Assembly (NCBI GenBank): GCA_947449695.1
Contig: CANFST010000010.1
Coordinates: 1 to 64,000 of the forward strand
From: Chitinophagales bacterium
GTDB lineage: Bacteria > Bacteroidota > Bacteroidia > Chitinophagales > CAIODY01
Length of the DNA stretch: 64,000 bases
Direction of reading: 5' to 3'
The notes below the pieces were generated by a model. That model did no database searches. It saw only the letters and a list, made by a program, of their open reading frames with translations, and was not told the origin of the DNA. Within the stretch, counting starts at the first letter, position 1, and the number at the start of each line of letters is the position of its first letter. Below, one piece after another: positions 27,695-38,607 of this stretch. Both the position numbers and the translations under genes were made by a program.

Positions 27695-30022
27695 TTAGCT
27701 TTTCTTTTTCTGTGCTTTATCCATCCACAACAACAAACTTGGCAATAAAGTTAAGTTGGTAATCATGGATAAAATTAAGGTTAATGAAGTGAGCAAACCC
27801 AACGCAATAATACCTCCAAAGCCGCTAATGATGAAGATAAAGAAACCTGCAAACAAAATTAGTGAAGTGTAAATGATGCTTACGCCGGTTTCATGCACCG
27901 TGAATTTTACCGTGGTTGGAATATCGAAATTATGTGTGATTAATTCTTGTTTGTAATTCACTAAAAAGCGAATCGTAACATCAATAGCAATGCCGAGTGA
28001 AATGCTGAAAATCAATACTGTTGAAGGTTTCAAGGGAATGCCTAACCAACCCATTACACCTGCTGTGATTAATAAAGGCAAAATATTTGGTAATAATGAA
28101 ATCAATAAAATGCGCCAGCTACGCATCAACCAAAGCATACAAAACACAATGGTGATGAATGCTAAAATCAAACTATCGCGAAGTGAACTAACAATAAATT
28201 TTGTGCCTTCCAAAAAAACAACGCTTGTTCCAGTGAATGTAACATGATATTTTGAAGAGTCGAAAATGGCATCCACTTTAGGTTTCAGGCTATCAACAAT
28301 TTGTGGCAAACGATTACTGCCAGCATCAATCATGCTCACACTCACTCTTGTAAATTGTTTTGTTGAATCAATAAACGAACCTAACAACTTATTCATGTCG
28401 TTATTTTTCCCCCCTTTATTTTTCAGTAAAGCACCATAAACGAATGCTTGCTCAAATTCATCACCTGGCACATGAAATTGATTTGGGTCGCCGTTGTAAT
28501 AAGCCTGTGTAGCGAACTTTACGCCCTGTGTTAAACTTAATGGTTTTGCAAATTCTGGAAATTGTGCCAATACTTTTTCCAATTCATCCACCTTCTTAAA
28601 AGTCTTTGGTAATGATGCTTGTTTTTTCTTTTTGCAATCAATTAAAATTTCAAAAGGCATAATGCCTTTAAATTCTTTTTCAAAAAATTTTAAGTCGAGA
28701 TACAGTGCATCTTTTTTTGGCAAATCATCCACAATATAACTCAACGCTTTTAAACGCATAACGCCCAAAATGCTGATGATTGCTACAATCATCGATATAC
28801 CATACACATATTTCCGATGATGAAAAACCCACAACTCTAATTTATCTAAAATATAAGTGAGCCATTTGTTTTCCATGTAATCCGAATGCTTTTCATGCGG
28901 TGCTGGCAAATAACTTAATGCACACGGAATGAAAATTAATGACACTACAAAAATCAAAATGATATTGATACCAGCCACCATTCCAAACTCTAACAAAATG
29001 GAACTTTTTGTGAAAACAAAAACTCCAAAACCCACTGCTGCCGTGAGGTTGGTGAAGAGTGTAACTACGCCCATTTTTTCAATCGTGTTGTGCAGCGCCA
29101 ACATTTTATCTTTTGTTTTTCCAAATTCGATGTGAAATTTATTGATGAGATAAACACAATTTGGAATGCCGATGACGACAATCAAAGTTGGAACCAATGC
29201 AGTTAATAAAGTGATTTTATAACCTAACAAAACAACAGTTGCTAGTGAAAAAACAACGCCAATCCCGACTGTGATGAGTGATAAAAACATAGCCGTCCAA
29301 GAGCGAAAGAAAAGCAGCAAAATCAAGGCCGTAAGCACTAATGAAACAATGGTAAACAAAGTACTTTCTTTAGAGATTTTCTTCGCAATTAATGTTCTTA
29401 ACAAAGGCAATCCACTTAAGTGAGGCTCAACATTTTGTGCAATTGAAAAGCGCTCAACGGCTTGCTGAATGTTGTTTACAAGCAATGTTCGCTTGGGCGA
29501 ATTCATCACTTCCTTATTGATTTTTATGGCCATTAAAATGGCATGACTGTTATCGTTGTATAACAACCCTTTGTAAAAAGGAAGTGTATTAAATAATTTC
29601 CAGCAACTATCCAATTCAGCTTGTGAAGCCACTTTTGAAGGAAATATTTTTTGTGTAATAAATTTTTGAGTCGCTGTATCTTTAATCACATTCAGCGATT
29701 TGCTGAAACACAAAACATCTTCCACCGCTTCAATTTTTTTTATAGAATCGCATAAGTTTTGAATTTGATTAAAAAAATCTTTCAGGAAAATTTTATCAGT
29801 TTTAAAACCGACCACCATCACATTTCCATCTTCACCAAATTTCTTTTTGAAATCCATGTAAGCCAAATACTTAGGGTTGGTGATAGGAATACTTTTATTA
29901 AACTCGTTGGTGATTTTTACTTGTGCTGCGAAAAAGCTCATCAATGCTGTTGTTGCAGCTAACAACAACAAAAGCAGCAAACGATTTTTCAAAATAAATT
30001 GAGCAATCTTATTCCAAATCAT
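27695..30022 (-). CDS. MMPL/RND family transporter
   Basis: 775 aa with two RND-like TM repeats and large periplasmic loops. Confidence 0.85.
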   Translation of the reverse strand: MIWNKIAQFILKNRLLLLLLLAATTALMSFFAAQVKITNEFNKSIPITNPKYLAYMDFKKKFGEDGNVMVVGFKTDKIFLKDFFNQIQNLCDSIKKIEAVEDVLCFSKSLNVIKDTATQKFITQKIFPSKVASQAELDSCWKLFNTLPFYKGLLYNDNSHAILMAIKINKEVMNSPKRTLLVNNIQQAVERFSIAQNVEPHLSGLPLLRTLIAKKISKESTLFTIVSLVLTALILLLFFRSWTAMFLSLITVGIGVVFSLATVVLLGYKITLLTALVPTLIVVIGIPNCVYLINKFHIEFGKTKDKMLALHNTIEKMGVVTLFTNLTAAVGFGVFVFTKSSILLEFGMVAGINIILIFVVSLIFIPCALSYLPAPHEKHSDYMENKWLTYILDKLELWVFHHRKYVYGISMIVAIISILGVMRLKALSYIVDDLPKKDALYLDLKFFEKEFKGIMPFEILIDCKKKKQASLPKTFKKVDELEKVLAQFPEFAKPLSLTQGVKFATQAYYNGDPNQFHVPGDEFEQAFVYGALLKNKGGKNNDMNKLLGSFIDSTKQFTRVSVSMIDAGSNRLPQIVDSLKPKVDAIFDSSKYHVTFTGTSVVFLEGTKFIVSSLRDSLILAFITIVFCMLWLMRSWRILLISLLPNILPLLITAGVMGWLGIPLKPSTVLIFSISLGIAIDVTIRFLVNYKQELITHNFDIPTTVKFTVHETGVSIIYTSLILFAGFFIFIISGFGGIIALGLLTSLTLILSMITNLTLLPSLLLWMDKAQKKKS

Positions 30023-30159
30023 GAATAGAAAATTTTTGCGAAGATAAAGCGTTAAAACGAAGTGAATTTAATATTAGACAAACGAAATGTGTTGTCAGTT
30101 TGTTGTTTCTGATGCGTCATGGTTTTCGTTTAACTTTGTTTTTCTTTTAAACCTCAGTC

Positions 30160-32394
30160 ATGTCATCCGATATAAAAAAATACATCAAATATTTTTGGTA
30201 TTCCTACTTAGGAGCAATCTTACTTTTTTGTTTGATTTTATTAATGGTCAACTTTGGTTTATTTGGTAAAATGCCCGACTGGCAAGAGCTAGAGAATCCT
30301 AAATCAGCTTTAGCGACGGAAGTAATTTCAACCGATGGAAAAGTTTTAGGCAGATATTATTTAGACGAAAACAGGACCAATGCAACATTAACCGAGCTGA
30401 ATACAAATGTAGTTAACTGTCTGAAAGCCACAGAGGATGTACGTTTTGATGAACACAGTGGTATTGATGTAAGAGGGTTGATGAGGGCTGTATTTGGTTT
30501 TGGGCACGATGGCGGCGCAAGTACACTAACACAACAATTAGCAAAAAATTTATTCAAACGACATCATACAAAATTGATGTTACCATTTGATAAACTTCGT
30601 GAGTGGCTGATAGCAGTGCGTTTGGAGCGAAAATATACCAAAATTGAAATTCTGAATTTGTATTTAAACATTGTACCATTTAGCGAAAATGCTTATGGCA
30701 TTAAAACCGCTGCACAAACATTTTTCAGCAAACCTGTTGATTCATTAAAGGTAGAAGAAGCTGCTGTGTTGATTGGTATGTTGAAAGGACCGGGCATTTA
30801 TAATCCACGAACCAATATGCCAAAAGCTTTGCTGCGTCGGAATACTGTATTGATGCAAATGGTAAAATACGACTACTTAAAAAAGGAGGAATACAATAAA
30901 CTGAAAGAAAAACCAATTGCATTGGTGTATAATAAATCAACGCATAACGAAGGTTTGGCGCCTTATTTCCGTGAGTTTCTCCGCATGGATTTACAAAAAT
31001 GGATTAAGGATAATCCAAAGCCTGATGGTAGTTATTATGATTTGTATAAAGATGGATTAAAAGTTTATACCACCATCAACAGCAAAATGCAAGGGTATGC
31101 TGAAGAGGCTATGACAAAGCACTTAACCGAACATCAAAAATTGTTTTTTGCACAATACCGCAACAAAAACCCGTTTGAAGGACATCCCAATGAATGGAAC
31201 AACGCCTACCATGGATGCGACAGATACAGGGCTTTGAAAGCACAAGGGTTGAGTGAAAAAGAAATTGAAGAAAATTTTCAAAAACACATTCGTATGAAGG
31301 TGTTTACTTGGGTTGGCGAACGAGATACCATCATGAGCCCATGGGATTCTATTATTTATCATCGCGAATTTTTACAAACTGGCTTTATGGTGATGGATGC
31401 TCAAACAGGTGAAATCAGAGCTTGGGTGGGTGGCATCAATCATAAATATTTTCAGCTCGACCATGTGAATGTGAACACCAAAAGGCAGATTGGTTCTACG
31501 TTTAAGCCATTTGTTTATACCGTAGCCATTGATAATGGTTGGTCACCATGTATGCAAATACCCAACGAACCTGTGGTGTTTACTGCTTATAACAATTGGA
31601 CACCAAAAAATTCTGATGGAAAATATGGTGGCTCCATGAATATGTTTAGAGGGTTGGCAAATTCGGTGAATTGTATCACTGCTTATTTAATGAAACAAAT
31701 TGGTCCACGACCTGTGGCTGAAATGGCGCACAAAATGGGTGTTACTTCACAAATTGACCCATTCCCAAGTATTTGCCTCGGAACACCTGATATATCAGTG
31801 TTTGAGATGGTTGGTGCTTACAGCACCTTTGCCAACAAAGGTATTTGCAGCAAACCAATTTATATCACTAGAATTGAAGATAAATATGGAAATGTGATTA
31901 AAGAATTTGTACCACAACAAACTGAAGTCATCAGCGACCAAACTGCTTTTGTGATGAATAAATTATTGCAAGGGGTAGTGCAGCATGGCACAGCTGTTCG
32001 TTTATTAAATTTAGGATTGAACTGTCAATTAGCTGGCAAAACTGGCACCACACAAGGGCATACCGATGCTTGGTTTATGGGCATGACACCGCAATTGGTG
32101 GGCGGTTGTTGGGTTGGTTGTGAAGACCCTATTTTGCATTTTACCAGCATGGCTGCTGGACAAGGCGCTGCTTCGGCTTTGCCAATTTGGTCTAATTTTT
32201 TGAAAAAAGCTTATGCCGATAAATCGTTGAAGCTCGACAATGAAGCCACATTTCCAACACCCGAAACCGAATTAACCATCGAAATGGATTGTAGCCACTA
32301 TAAAGGCGGCAGCACCAAACCAACCGAAGATGCTGGCACACACGGCGGTGGCGGTGGCAATAGTGGTGATGATTATACGCCAATGGAAGATTAA
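30160..32394 (+). CDS. Penicillin-binding protein 1A-like (transglycosylase/transpeptidase)
   Basis: ATEDVRFDEHSGIDVRGLMRAVFG, GGASTLTQQLAKNLF, RQIGSTFKPFVYTVA, AGKTGTTQGHTDAWFMG. Confidence 0.95.
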   Translation: MSSDIKKYIKYFWYSYLGAILLFCLILLMVNFGLFGKMPDWQELENPKSALATEVISTDGKVLGRYYLDENRTNATLTELNTNVVNCLKATEDVRFDEHSGIDVRGLMRAVFGFGHDGGASTLTQQLAKNLFKRHHTKLMLPFDKLREWLIAVRLERKYTKIEILNLYLNIVPFSENAYGIKTAAQTFFSKPVDSLKVEEAAVLIGMLKGPGIYNPRTNMPKALLRRNTVLMQMVKYDYLKKEEYNKLKEKPIALVYNKSTHNEGLAPYFREFLRMDLQKWIKDNPKPDGSYYDLYKDGLKVYTTINSKMQGYAEEAMTKHLTEHQKLFFAQYRNKNPFEGHPNEWNNAYHGCDRYRALKAQGLSEKEIEENFQKHIRMKVFTWVGERDTIMSPWDSIIYHREFLQTGFMVMDAQTGEIRAWVGGINHKYFQLDHVNVNTKRQIGSTFKPFVYTVAIDNGWSPCMQIPNEPVVFTAYNNWTPKNSDGKYGGSMNMFRGLANSVNCITAYLMKQIGPRPVAEMAHKMGVTSQIDPFPSICLGTPDISVFEMVGAYSTFANKGICSKPIYITRIEDKYGNVIKEFVPQQTEVISDQTAFVMNKLLQGVVQHGTAVRLLNLGLNCQLAGKTGTTQGHTDAWFMGMTPQLVGGCWVGCEDPILHFTSMAAGQGAASALPIWSNFLKKAYADKSLKLDNEATFPTPETELTIEMDCSHYKGGSTKPTEDAGTHGGGGGNSGDDYTPMED

Positions 32395-32451
32395 TTTCTT
32401 TTTATTACTACTTTAAACTCTTACCTTCGCACTCCCAAAAAATAATTTTGA

Positions 32452-33939
32452 ATGAGCGAACGAAAAATTAATTCCATCCTGATTTCTGTTTTTGATAAAG
32501 AAGGTTTAGATACGATTTTAGAAAAACTAAATGAGCAGCAAATAAAAATTTATTCCACTGGCGGCACTTACGAATTTATACGCCAGAAAGGGTTTAATGC
32601 TATTGAAGTAGAGAGCGTAACTGGCTATCCATCTATATTTGGTGGCAGAGTGAAAACTTTGCATCCTGCTATTTTCGGTGGCATTTTATCGCGAAGAAAT
32701 AATGCACAAGACAAAGATGAATTGGAAAAATATGGCATCCCGATGATTGATTGTGTGGTGGTTGATTTGTATCCGTTTGAGAAAACAGTAGCCACATCAA
32801 ATGATGAGGAAGCAATTATCGAAAAAATTGACATTGGTGGAATTTCATTGATTCGTGGCGCAGCAAAAAATTTTAATGATGTCGTAATCATCCCATCCAA
32901 AGCGCATTATAAGTCTTTAGAAAATATTTTAGCCAATCAAAATGGTTCATCAACTTTAGCACAACGCAAACGTTTAGCTGCCGAAGCTTTTGGTGTTACA
33001 TCACATTATGATACTGTGATTCATAACTGGTTTAACCCTGGCACAATTTTAAGATATGGTGAAAACCCTCATCAGCAGGGCTTTTTCAAAGGTGATTTAG
33101 CTGAATTGTTTGAGCAACTGAACGGTAAAGAAATTTCTTACAACAATTTGCTCGACATGGATGCCGCTATGGGCTTGATTGTAGAGTTCAGCAAACCAAC
33201 GGTTGCAATTTTAAAACACAACAATGCTTGCGGTTGTGCAAGTGCTGAAAACATTTGCGAAGCTTGGAAACGTGCATTAGCAGGCGACCCTGTGGCTGCA
33301 TTTGGTGGTGTAGTAATTTGTAATGGGCATATTGATTTGAAAACTGCCGAAGAAATTCACAAAGTTTTTATCGAAGTTTTAATTGCCCCAAGCTATGATG
33401 ATGATGCTTTAGCTTTATTGAAAGAAAAAAAGAATCGCATTATTTTGAAGCAGAAAAAATTATATGTGCCACAAAATAAAACTACACGTACAGCCTTGAA
33501 CGGTTCATTGATACAGGATTACAACAATAAAGTAATTACAGAAGCCGATTTTAATTATTGCACCAACAGCAAACCAACTGAGGGTGAAACTCGTGATTTA
33601 TTATTCGCCAATATCATCAACAAACATTTAAAATCGAATGCGATTACGTTGGTAAAAAATGAGCAATTGATTGGTAGCGGTTGCGGTCAAACCAGTCGTA
33701 TTGATGCTTTGAAAGGAGCAATAGAAAAAGCTAAAAATTTCGGATTCGATTTGAAAGGTGCAGTAATGGCAAGCGATGCTTTTTTTCCTTTCCCTGATTG
33801 TGTACAAGTAGCGCATGAAGCAGGAATCAGTGCTGTAATTCAGCCTGGAGGTTCGGTAAAAGACAAAGAAAGTGTTGGTTACTGCAACGCTAATAATTTA
33901 GCGATGGTGATGACTGGGGTTAGGCATTTTAAACATTAA
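32452..33939 (+). CDS. purH: Bifunctional AICAR formyltransferase/IMP cyclohydrolase
   Basis: ALISVFDKEGL-like start, GGRVKTLHPAIFGGIL, RYGENPHQQG, KHNNACGCA, C-terminal VMTGVRHFKH. Confidence 0.97.
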   Translation: MSERKINSILISVFDKEGLDTILEKLNEQQIKIYSTGGTYEFIRQKGFNAIEVESVTGYPSIFGGRVKTLHPAIFGGILSRRNNAQDKDELEKYGIPMIDCVVVDLYPFEKTVATSNDEEAIIEKIDIGGISLIRGAAKNFNDVVIIPSKAHYKSLENILANQNGSSTLAQRKRLAAEAFGVTSHYDTVIHNWFNPGTILRYGENPHQQGFFKGDLAELFEQLNGKEISYNNLLDMDAAMGLIVEFSKPTVAILKHNNACGCASAENICEAWKRALAGDPVAAFGGVVICNGHIDLKTAEEIHKVFIEVLIAPSYDDDALALLKEKKNRIILKQKKLYVPQNKTTRTALNGSLIQDYNNKVITEADFNYCTNSKPTEGETRDLLFANIINKHLKSNAITLVKNEQLIGSGCGQTSRIDALKGAIEKAKNFGFDLKGAVMASDAFFPFPDCVQVAHEAGISAVIQPGGSVKDKESVGYCNANNLAMVMTGVRHFKH

Positions 33940-33950
33940 ATGATGTCACA

Positions 33951-34829
33951 TCATGAATTAATGTAACCTAATTTTTGTAGCTTCAAAGTATTGTCAATCC
34001 AGTTTTCTTGCACTTTTACAGTCAACTCTAAAAATACTTTTTTGCCTACAAATGCTTCAATTTCTTTCCTTGCAGCGGTACCCAATTTTTTTAATGCCGT
34101 TCCGTTTTTACCGATGATAATGCCTTTGTGAGTTTCTCTGTTGACAATAATTGTTGCTTTAATCACATCAATATCTGGCTTCTCTTTATATTCAGTAACC
34201 ATTACATCGCTGTGGTATGGGATTTCTTCTTTGTATTGTAAAAATATTTTTTCACGAACCATTTCGCCAGCAAAAAATCTAACATTTCTATCGCTGATAT
34301 CATCCTTTGAAAAATATGGTTCGGCTTCAGGTAAATACTTTAAAATCTTTTCAATCAGTTCATTCAAATGATAACTCTCTAATGCCGAAACACCCAATAC
34401 CTCAGCCACTCCAGGATGATTACGCCAATAGTTTAATTTTATTTCCAACATACCTTCGCCTATCAAATCAACTTTGTTGATGACCACAAAAATTGGTGCT
34501 TTGGTTTTTATCATTTGCATCCAACCAGCCGCAACTGCTTCATTCATGCCTGGCTCCAATAAATAAATCAATACGTCTGCATCTTCCATGCTTTCCGCTA
34601 TTGCAGCAGTCATGGTTTCCTGCATTTTGTAAGCAGGTTGTAAAATGCCAGGCGTATCACCAAATACTATCTGACACTTTTTATGATTAAAAATTCCTAA
34701 AATTCTTTTTCGGGTAGTTTGGGCTTTGGGCGAAACGATAGATAATTTCGTGCCCAACAAAGCATTCAAAAGCGTTGATTTTCCTACGTTTGGCAAGCCG
34801 ATGATATTAACAAAGCCTGATTGATGCAT
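33951..34829 (-). CDS. era: GTPase Era
   Basis: GFVNIIGLPNVGKSTLLNALLG, SPKAQTTRKRILGI, KH-domain GKNGTALKKLGTAARKEIE. Confidence 0.96.
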   Translation of the reverse strand: MHQSGFVNIIGLPNVGKSTLLNALLGTKLSIVSPKAQTTRKRILGIFNHKKCQIVFGDTPGILQPAYKMQETMTAAIAESMEDADVLIYLLEPGMNEAVAAGWMQMIKTKAPIFVVINKVDLIGEGMLEIKLNYWRNHPGVAEVLGVSALESYHLNELIEKILKYLPEAEPYFSKDDISDRNVRFFAGEMVREKIFLQYKEEIPYHSDVMVTEYKEKPDIDVIKATIIVNRETHKGIIIGKNGTALKKLGTAARKEIEAFVGKKVFLELTVKVQENWIDNTLKLQKLGYINS

Positions 34830-34844
34830 AAGTATTTAAGAGTT

Positions 34845-35522
34845 TTATTTCAAGAATTCTTCCACAACATTAATCAAAAAGTGGCTCAAATTTTCAATTG
34901 ATTTTTTCATTTCCCATTTTGCTTTGTTTCGCTCACCAATAAAATTTGATGCTACTCTGATTTGTTTGAAAGCGATTTTCTTATGTAACATGATGTGATG
35001 GAATGCAGCACCTTCCATACTTTCAGCATCGCAATGAAATTTTTGATTCAATTTTTCCAACCGATTTTCAGCGGCCTCAATTAAATTAACTGACCTTCCA
35101 ATTGCTTTTTTAATCGGATGAAATGGAATAGGAAATTTAGAATCATTTGCCAACATTGTTTTTGAAAATGGAAATTCATTTTCGTTCATCAAATTCAAAT
35201 CAAACAAAGTTTTGTAATTATCATTTTCATAAGCCCCATTATCAGCAAAGCAATCTGCAACTATTTCAAATGTATTTCCCAATTCGATAAAATTTTCTTT
35301 TACTCCTGCAAAACCACCTTGAATAGCTGCATCGGGGCGATGATGCAGCAAATATTCCATCACATGAAAAGTGAAAATTGAGCCCCCGATACCTGCAATC
35401 AAGAGATCAATTTGTTTGTGATTTTTTTGAAACGAAAAAATATTTTTCTGTTGCTGAAACTCAAAATGTTCGAGCAATGGCTGAATTTCGTGAACGGTGG
35501 CCGATACAATTAACAATCGCAT
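34845..35522 (-). CDS. mqnB: Futalosine hydrolase-like nucleoside hydrolase
   Basis: Nucleosidase-like DLLIAGIGGSIFTFHVMEYL, CDAESMEGAAFHHIML, RVASNFIGERN. Confidence 0.8.
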   Translation of the reverse strand: MRLLIVSATVHEIQPLLEHFEFQQQKNIFSFQKNHKQIDLLIAGIGGSIFTFHVMEYLLHHRPDAAIQGGFAGVKENFIELGNTFEIVADCFADNGAYENDNYKTLFDLNLMNENEFPFSKTMLANDSKFPIPFHPIKKAIGRSVNLIEAAENRLEKLNQKFHCDAESMEGAAFHHIMLHKKIAFKQIRVASNFIGERNKAKWEMKKSIENLSHFLINVVEEFLK

Positions 35523-35582
35523 GGAACAAAAATAATGCGTTGCAACTACTTTTTACGCTTCCTAAATTTTAATTTCGCCATT

Positions 35583-35987
35583 ATGTTTTATTTAACTAGA
35601 AGAGAGCATTTTAACGCAGCACACAAGCTTTACAACAAAAACTGGAGCGATGAAAAAAATCTGGAAGTATTCGGAGGCTGCGCCAATCCTAATTGGCATG
35701 GGCACAACTATGTTTTGTTTGTAACTGTAAAAGGTGAAGTAAATCCTGAAACGGGTTATGTGGTGAACATGAAAGACATTAGCACATTAATCAGAACCAA
35801 TATTTTGGATAAAGTTGACCACAAAAATTTAAACTTGGATGTTGACTTTTTAAAAGACATTGTTCCTTCGGCCGAAAATTTTGCAAAAGCAATTTGGGAT
35901 GAATTAAAACCACACATTAAAGACTGCGAATTGCATTGTGTGAAATTGCAGGAAACAGAAAATATTTATGTAGAGTATTTTGGGTGA
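35583..35987 (+). CDS. 6-carboxytetrahydropterin synthase (QueD/PTPS family)
   Basis: REHFNAAHKLYN, NPNWHGHNYVLFVTVKG, DHKNLN; ORF track start 35535. Confidence 0.88.
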   Translation: MFYLTRREHFNAAHKLYNKNWSDEKNLEVFGGCANPNWHGHNYVLFVTVKGEVNPETGYVVNMKDISTLIRTNILDKVDHKNLNLDVDFLKDIVPSAENFAKAIWDELKPHIKDCELHCVKLQETENIYVEYFG

Positions 35988-35990
35988 TAG

Positions 35991-36071
35991 AACACAGATT
36001 ATTATGATGGTTATGATTTACGCAGATTCAAATCTTAATCAATCATAAAAATCAGCGTCATCAGCGTTCAA
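35991..36071. repeat. Imperfect palindromic intergenic element
   Basis: aacacagattattatgatggttatgatttacgcagatt versus the reverse complement of aatcttaatcaatcataaaaatcagcgtcatcagcgtt. Confidence 0.55.
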
Positions 36072-36085
36072 TCAAAAAATTAAAA

Positions 36086-38596
36086 ATGGAAGAAAAAATT
36101 ATACCAACACAAAACAACAATCACGAAGTTGATACCGTAACCGACCTCTACAAAGGTTGGTTTTTAGATTATGCATCTTATGTAATTCTCGAACGTGCTG
36201 TGCCTGCGGTGGAAGATGGTTTGAAGCCTGTGCAACGCAGAATTTTGCATGCCATGAAAGAAATGGACGATGGCAGATTCAATAAAGTGGCGAATGTAAT
36301 CGGGCAAACCATGCAATATCATCCGCATGGTGATGCTTCAATAGGCGATGCCATGGTGGCAATCGGACAAAAAGAATTGTTGATTGAAACACAAGGAAAC
36401 TGGGGCGATGTACGAACTGGTGATGATGCAGCTGCGCCAAGATATATTGAGGCTCGATTGTCGAAGTTCGCATTGGATGTAGCTTTTAATGCAAAAACAA
36501 CGCAATGGCAATTGAGTTATGACGGCAGAAAAAATGAGCCAGTTGCTTTGCCAATGAAGTTTCCATTGTTATTGGCACAAGGCGTTGAAGGGATTGCAGT
36601 GGGTTTGGCAACGAAAGTTTTACCTCATAATTTTTGCGAATTAATTCAGGCTTCTGTTCAATATTTGAAAGGAAGAAAATTTGAATTATACCCAGATTTT
36701 ATGATGGGTGGAATGATTGATGTTGCTAATTACAATGATGGCAAACGTGGTGGCAAACTACGTGTCAGAGCCAAGATTGAGGAATTGGACAAAAAAACTT
36801 TGTTGATAAAAGATATTCCATTTGGCACTACAACCACTTCAGTGATGGAAAGTATTGTTAAGGCAAATGATAATGGAAAAATCAAAATCAAAAAGATAGT
36901 TGACAATACGGCAGCAGCTGTTGAAATTGAAGTGCAGCTGGCTCAGGGTATTTCGCCTGATGTAACGATTGATGCATTGTATGCATTTACCGATTGCGAA
37001 GTTTCTATTTCGCCGAATGCTTGTGTAATTGTAAATGATAAGCCCGTATTCATTGGTGTTTCGGAATTGTTGAAAATTTCTACTGACAACACAATGGATT
37101 TGTTGAAGAAGGAATTGGAAATAAAATTGAGTGAACTAAACGAAAAATGGCATTATACTTCATTAGAGAAAATTTTCTTTGAGGAAAAAATTTATAAAGA
37201 ATTAGAGAAGAAACACGATACTTGGGAAGCTGTGATTTCCGCCATAGACAAGGCTTTTGCGCCATTCAAAAAAAATCTGAAAAGAAATATTGAACGGGAA
37301 GACATTTTAAAACTGACAGAAAAACCTGTTCGTCGGATTTACAAATTAGATATTGATGAGTTGATTGAACAAATCAACAACATCGAAAATGACATCAAAC
37401 AAACGCAACACGATTTAGAACATTTACGAGATTTCACGATTGCTTATTTTGAAAATTTATTGAAAAAATATGGAAAAGGCCGTGAACGTAAAACTGAAAT
37501 CCGTACGTTTGACAATATTCAGGTAGCGGCTGTAGCCATTGCCAATACTAAGTTGTATGTGAATTGGAATGAAGGATTTATTGGAAGCGGTTTGAAAAAA
37601 GATGAATTCTTGTTTGATTGCAGCGACCTAGATAATATCGTTGTTTTCCGTAAAGATGGAAAAATGATTGTTACCAAAGTGAGCGACAAAACCTTTGTAG
37701 GCAAGGATATTATTCATGTTGAAATTTTCAAAAAGAATGATGAACGAACAACTTACAACATGGCTTATGTAGATGGTGCTTCTGGAATTACTTATGTGAA
37801 GCGCTTTCAGGCTGGTGGTGTAACCCGTGATAAAGAATATGATTTAACAAAAGGCGACCCGAAATCGAAGGTTTTATATTTTTCATCAAACCCGAATGGT
37901 GAAGCTGAAAAAGTGAATGTGGTGCTGAAACCTACAGCCAGTGCAAGAATCAAGGTATTTGATTTTGATTTTACTGAATTGGAAATTAAAGGACGTGGCA
38001 GCAATGGAAATCAACTGACTAAATATGCGGTTCATAAAATCACGTTAAAAGAGAAAGGGAAATCAACTTTGAGCGGCATCAAAATATTTTATGATGATGA
38101 AGTGGGCAGATTGAATACTGATGGCAAAGGCAAGCTGCTGGGCAATTTCGAGGGCGATGATAAAATAATTGCGTTGTATAAAGATGGCACATATGAATTA
38201 ACGAATTATGAATTGACCAATCGATTTGAAAGCAATCAAACATTGGCAATTGAAAAATTTGATTCGCAAAAACCAATCAGTTGTATTTATTACGATGCTG
38301 AAATGAAGTGTTTTAATGCCAAAAGATTTTTGATTGAAACACAAACTTTGAACACCAAATTTTTATTTATAAAAGAAGGTGATAAAAATGAATTGTTGTT
38401 GGCAACCACACAAGCCAAGCCAATTGTGAGATTGAAAGCCGGTAAAAAGAAAAGTGAAGCAGTGGAATACAAAACTGATTTATCAATGGTAACAGAAGTA
38501 AAAGGCTGGAAAACCGTTGGTACAAAAATAGGCACCGATATTTTAAGCGCTGAATTATTTGTGGAAGAAGAGCCGAAGACTGGGGAGTTGTTTTAG
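36086..38596 (+). CDS. parC: DNA gyrase/topoisomerase IV subunit A (ParC-like)
   Basis: ASYVILERAVPAVEDGLKPVQRRILHAM, HPHGDASIGDAMVAIGQ, R-Y catalytic 'AAPRYIEARLS'. Confidence 0.92.
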   Translation: MEEKIIPTQNNNHEVDTVTDLYKGWFLDYASYVILERAVPAVEDGLKPVQRRILHAMKEMDDGRFNKVANVIGQTMQYHPHGDASIGDAMVAIGQKELLIETQGNWGDVRTGDDAAAPRYIEARLSKFALDVAFNAKTTQWQLSYDGRKNEPVALPMKFPLLLAQGVEGIAVGLATKVLPHNFCELIQASVQYLKGRKFELYPDFMMGGMIDVANYNDGKRGGKLRVRAKIEELDKKTLLIKDIPFGTTTTSVMESIVKANDNGKIKIKKIVDNTAAAVEIEVQLAQGISPDVTIDALYAFTDCEVSISPNACVIVNDKPVFIGVSELLKISTDNTMDLLKKELEIKLSELNEKWHYTSLEKIFFEEKIYKELEKKHDTWEAVISAIDKAFAPFKKNLKRNIEREDILKLTEKPVRRIYKLDIDELIEQINNIENDIKQTQHDLEHLRDFTIAYFENLLKKYGKGRERKTEIRTFDNIQVAAVAIANTKLYVNWNEGFIGSGLKKDEFLFDCSDLDNIVVFRKDGKMIVTKVSDKTFVGKDIIHVEIFKKNDERTTYNMAYVDGASGITYVKRFQAGGVTRDKEYDLTKGDPKSKVLYFSSNPNGEAEKVNVVLKPTASARIKVFDFDFTELEIKGRGSNGNQLTKYAVHKITLKEKGKSTLSGIKIFYDDEVGRLNTDGKGKLLGNFEGDDKIIALYKDGTYELTNYELTNRFESNQTLAIEKFDSQKPISCIYYDAEMKCFNAKRFLIETQTLNTKFLFIKEGDKNELLLATTQAKPIVRLKAGKKKSEAVEYKTDLSMVTEVKGWKTVGTKIGTDILSAELFVEEEPKTGELF

Positions 38597-38607
38597 AATG
38601 ATGAATT

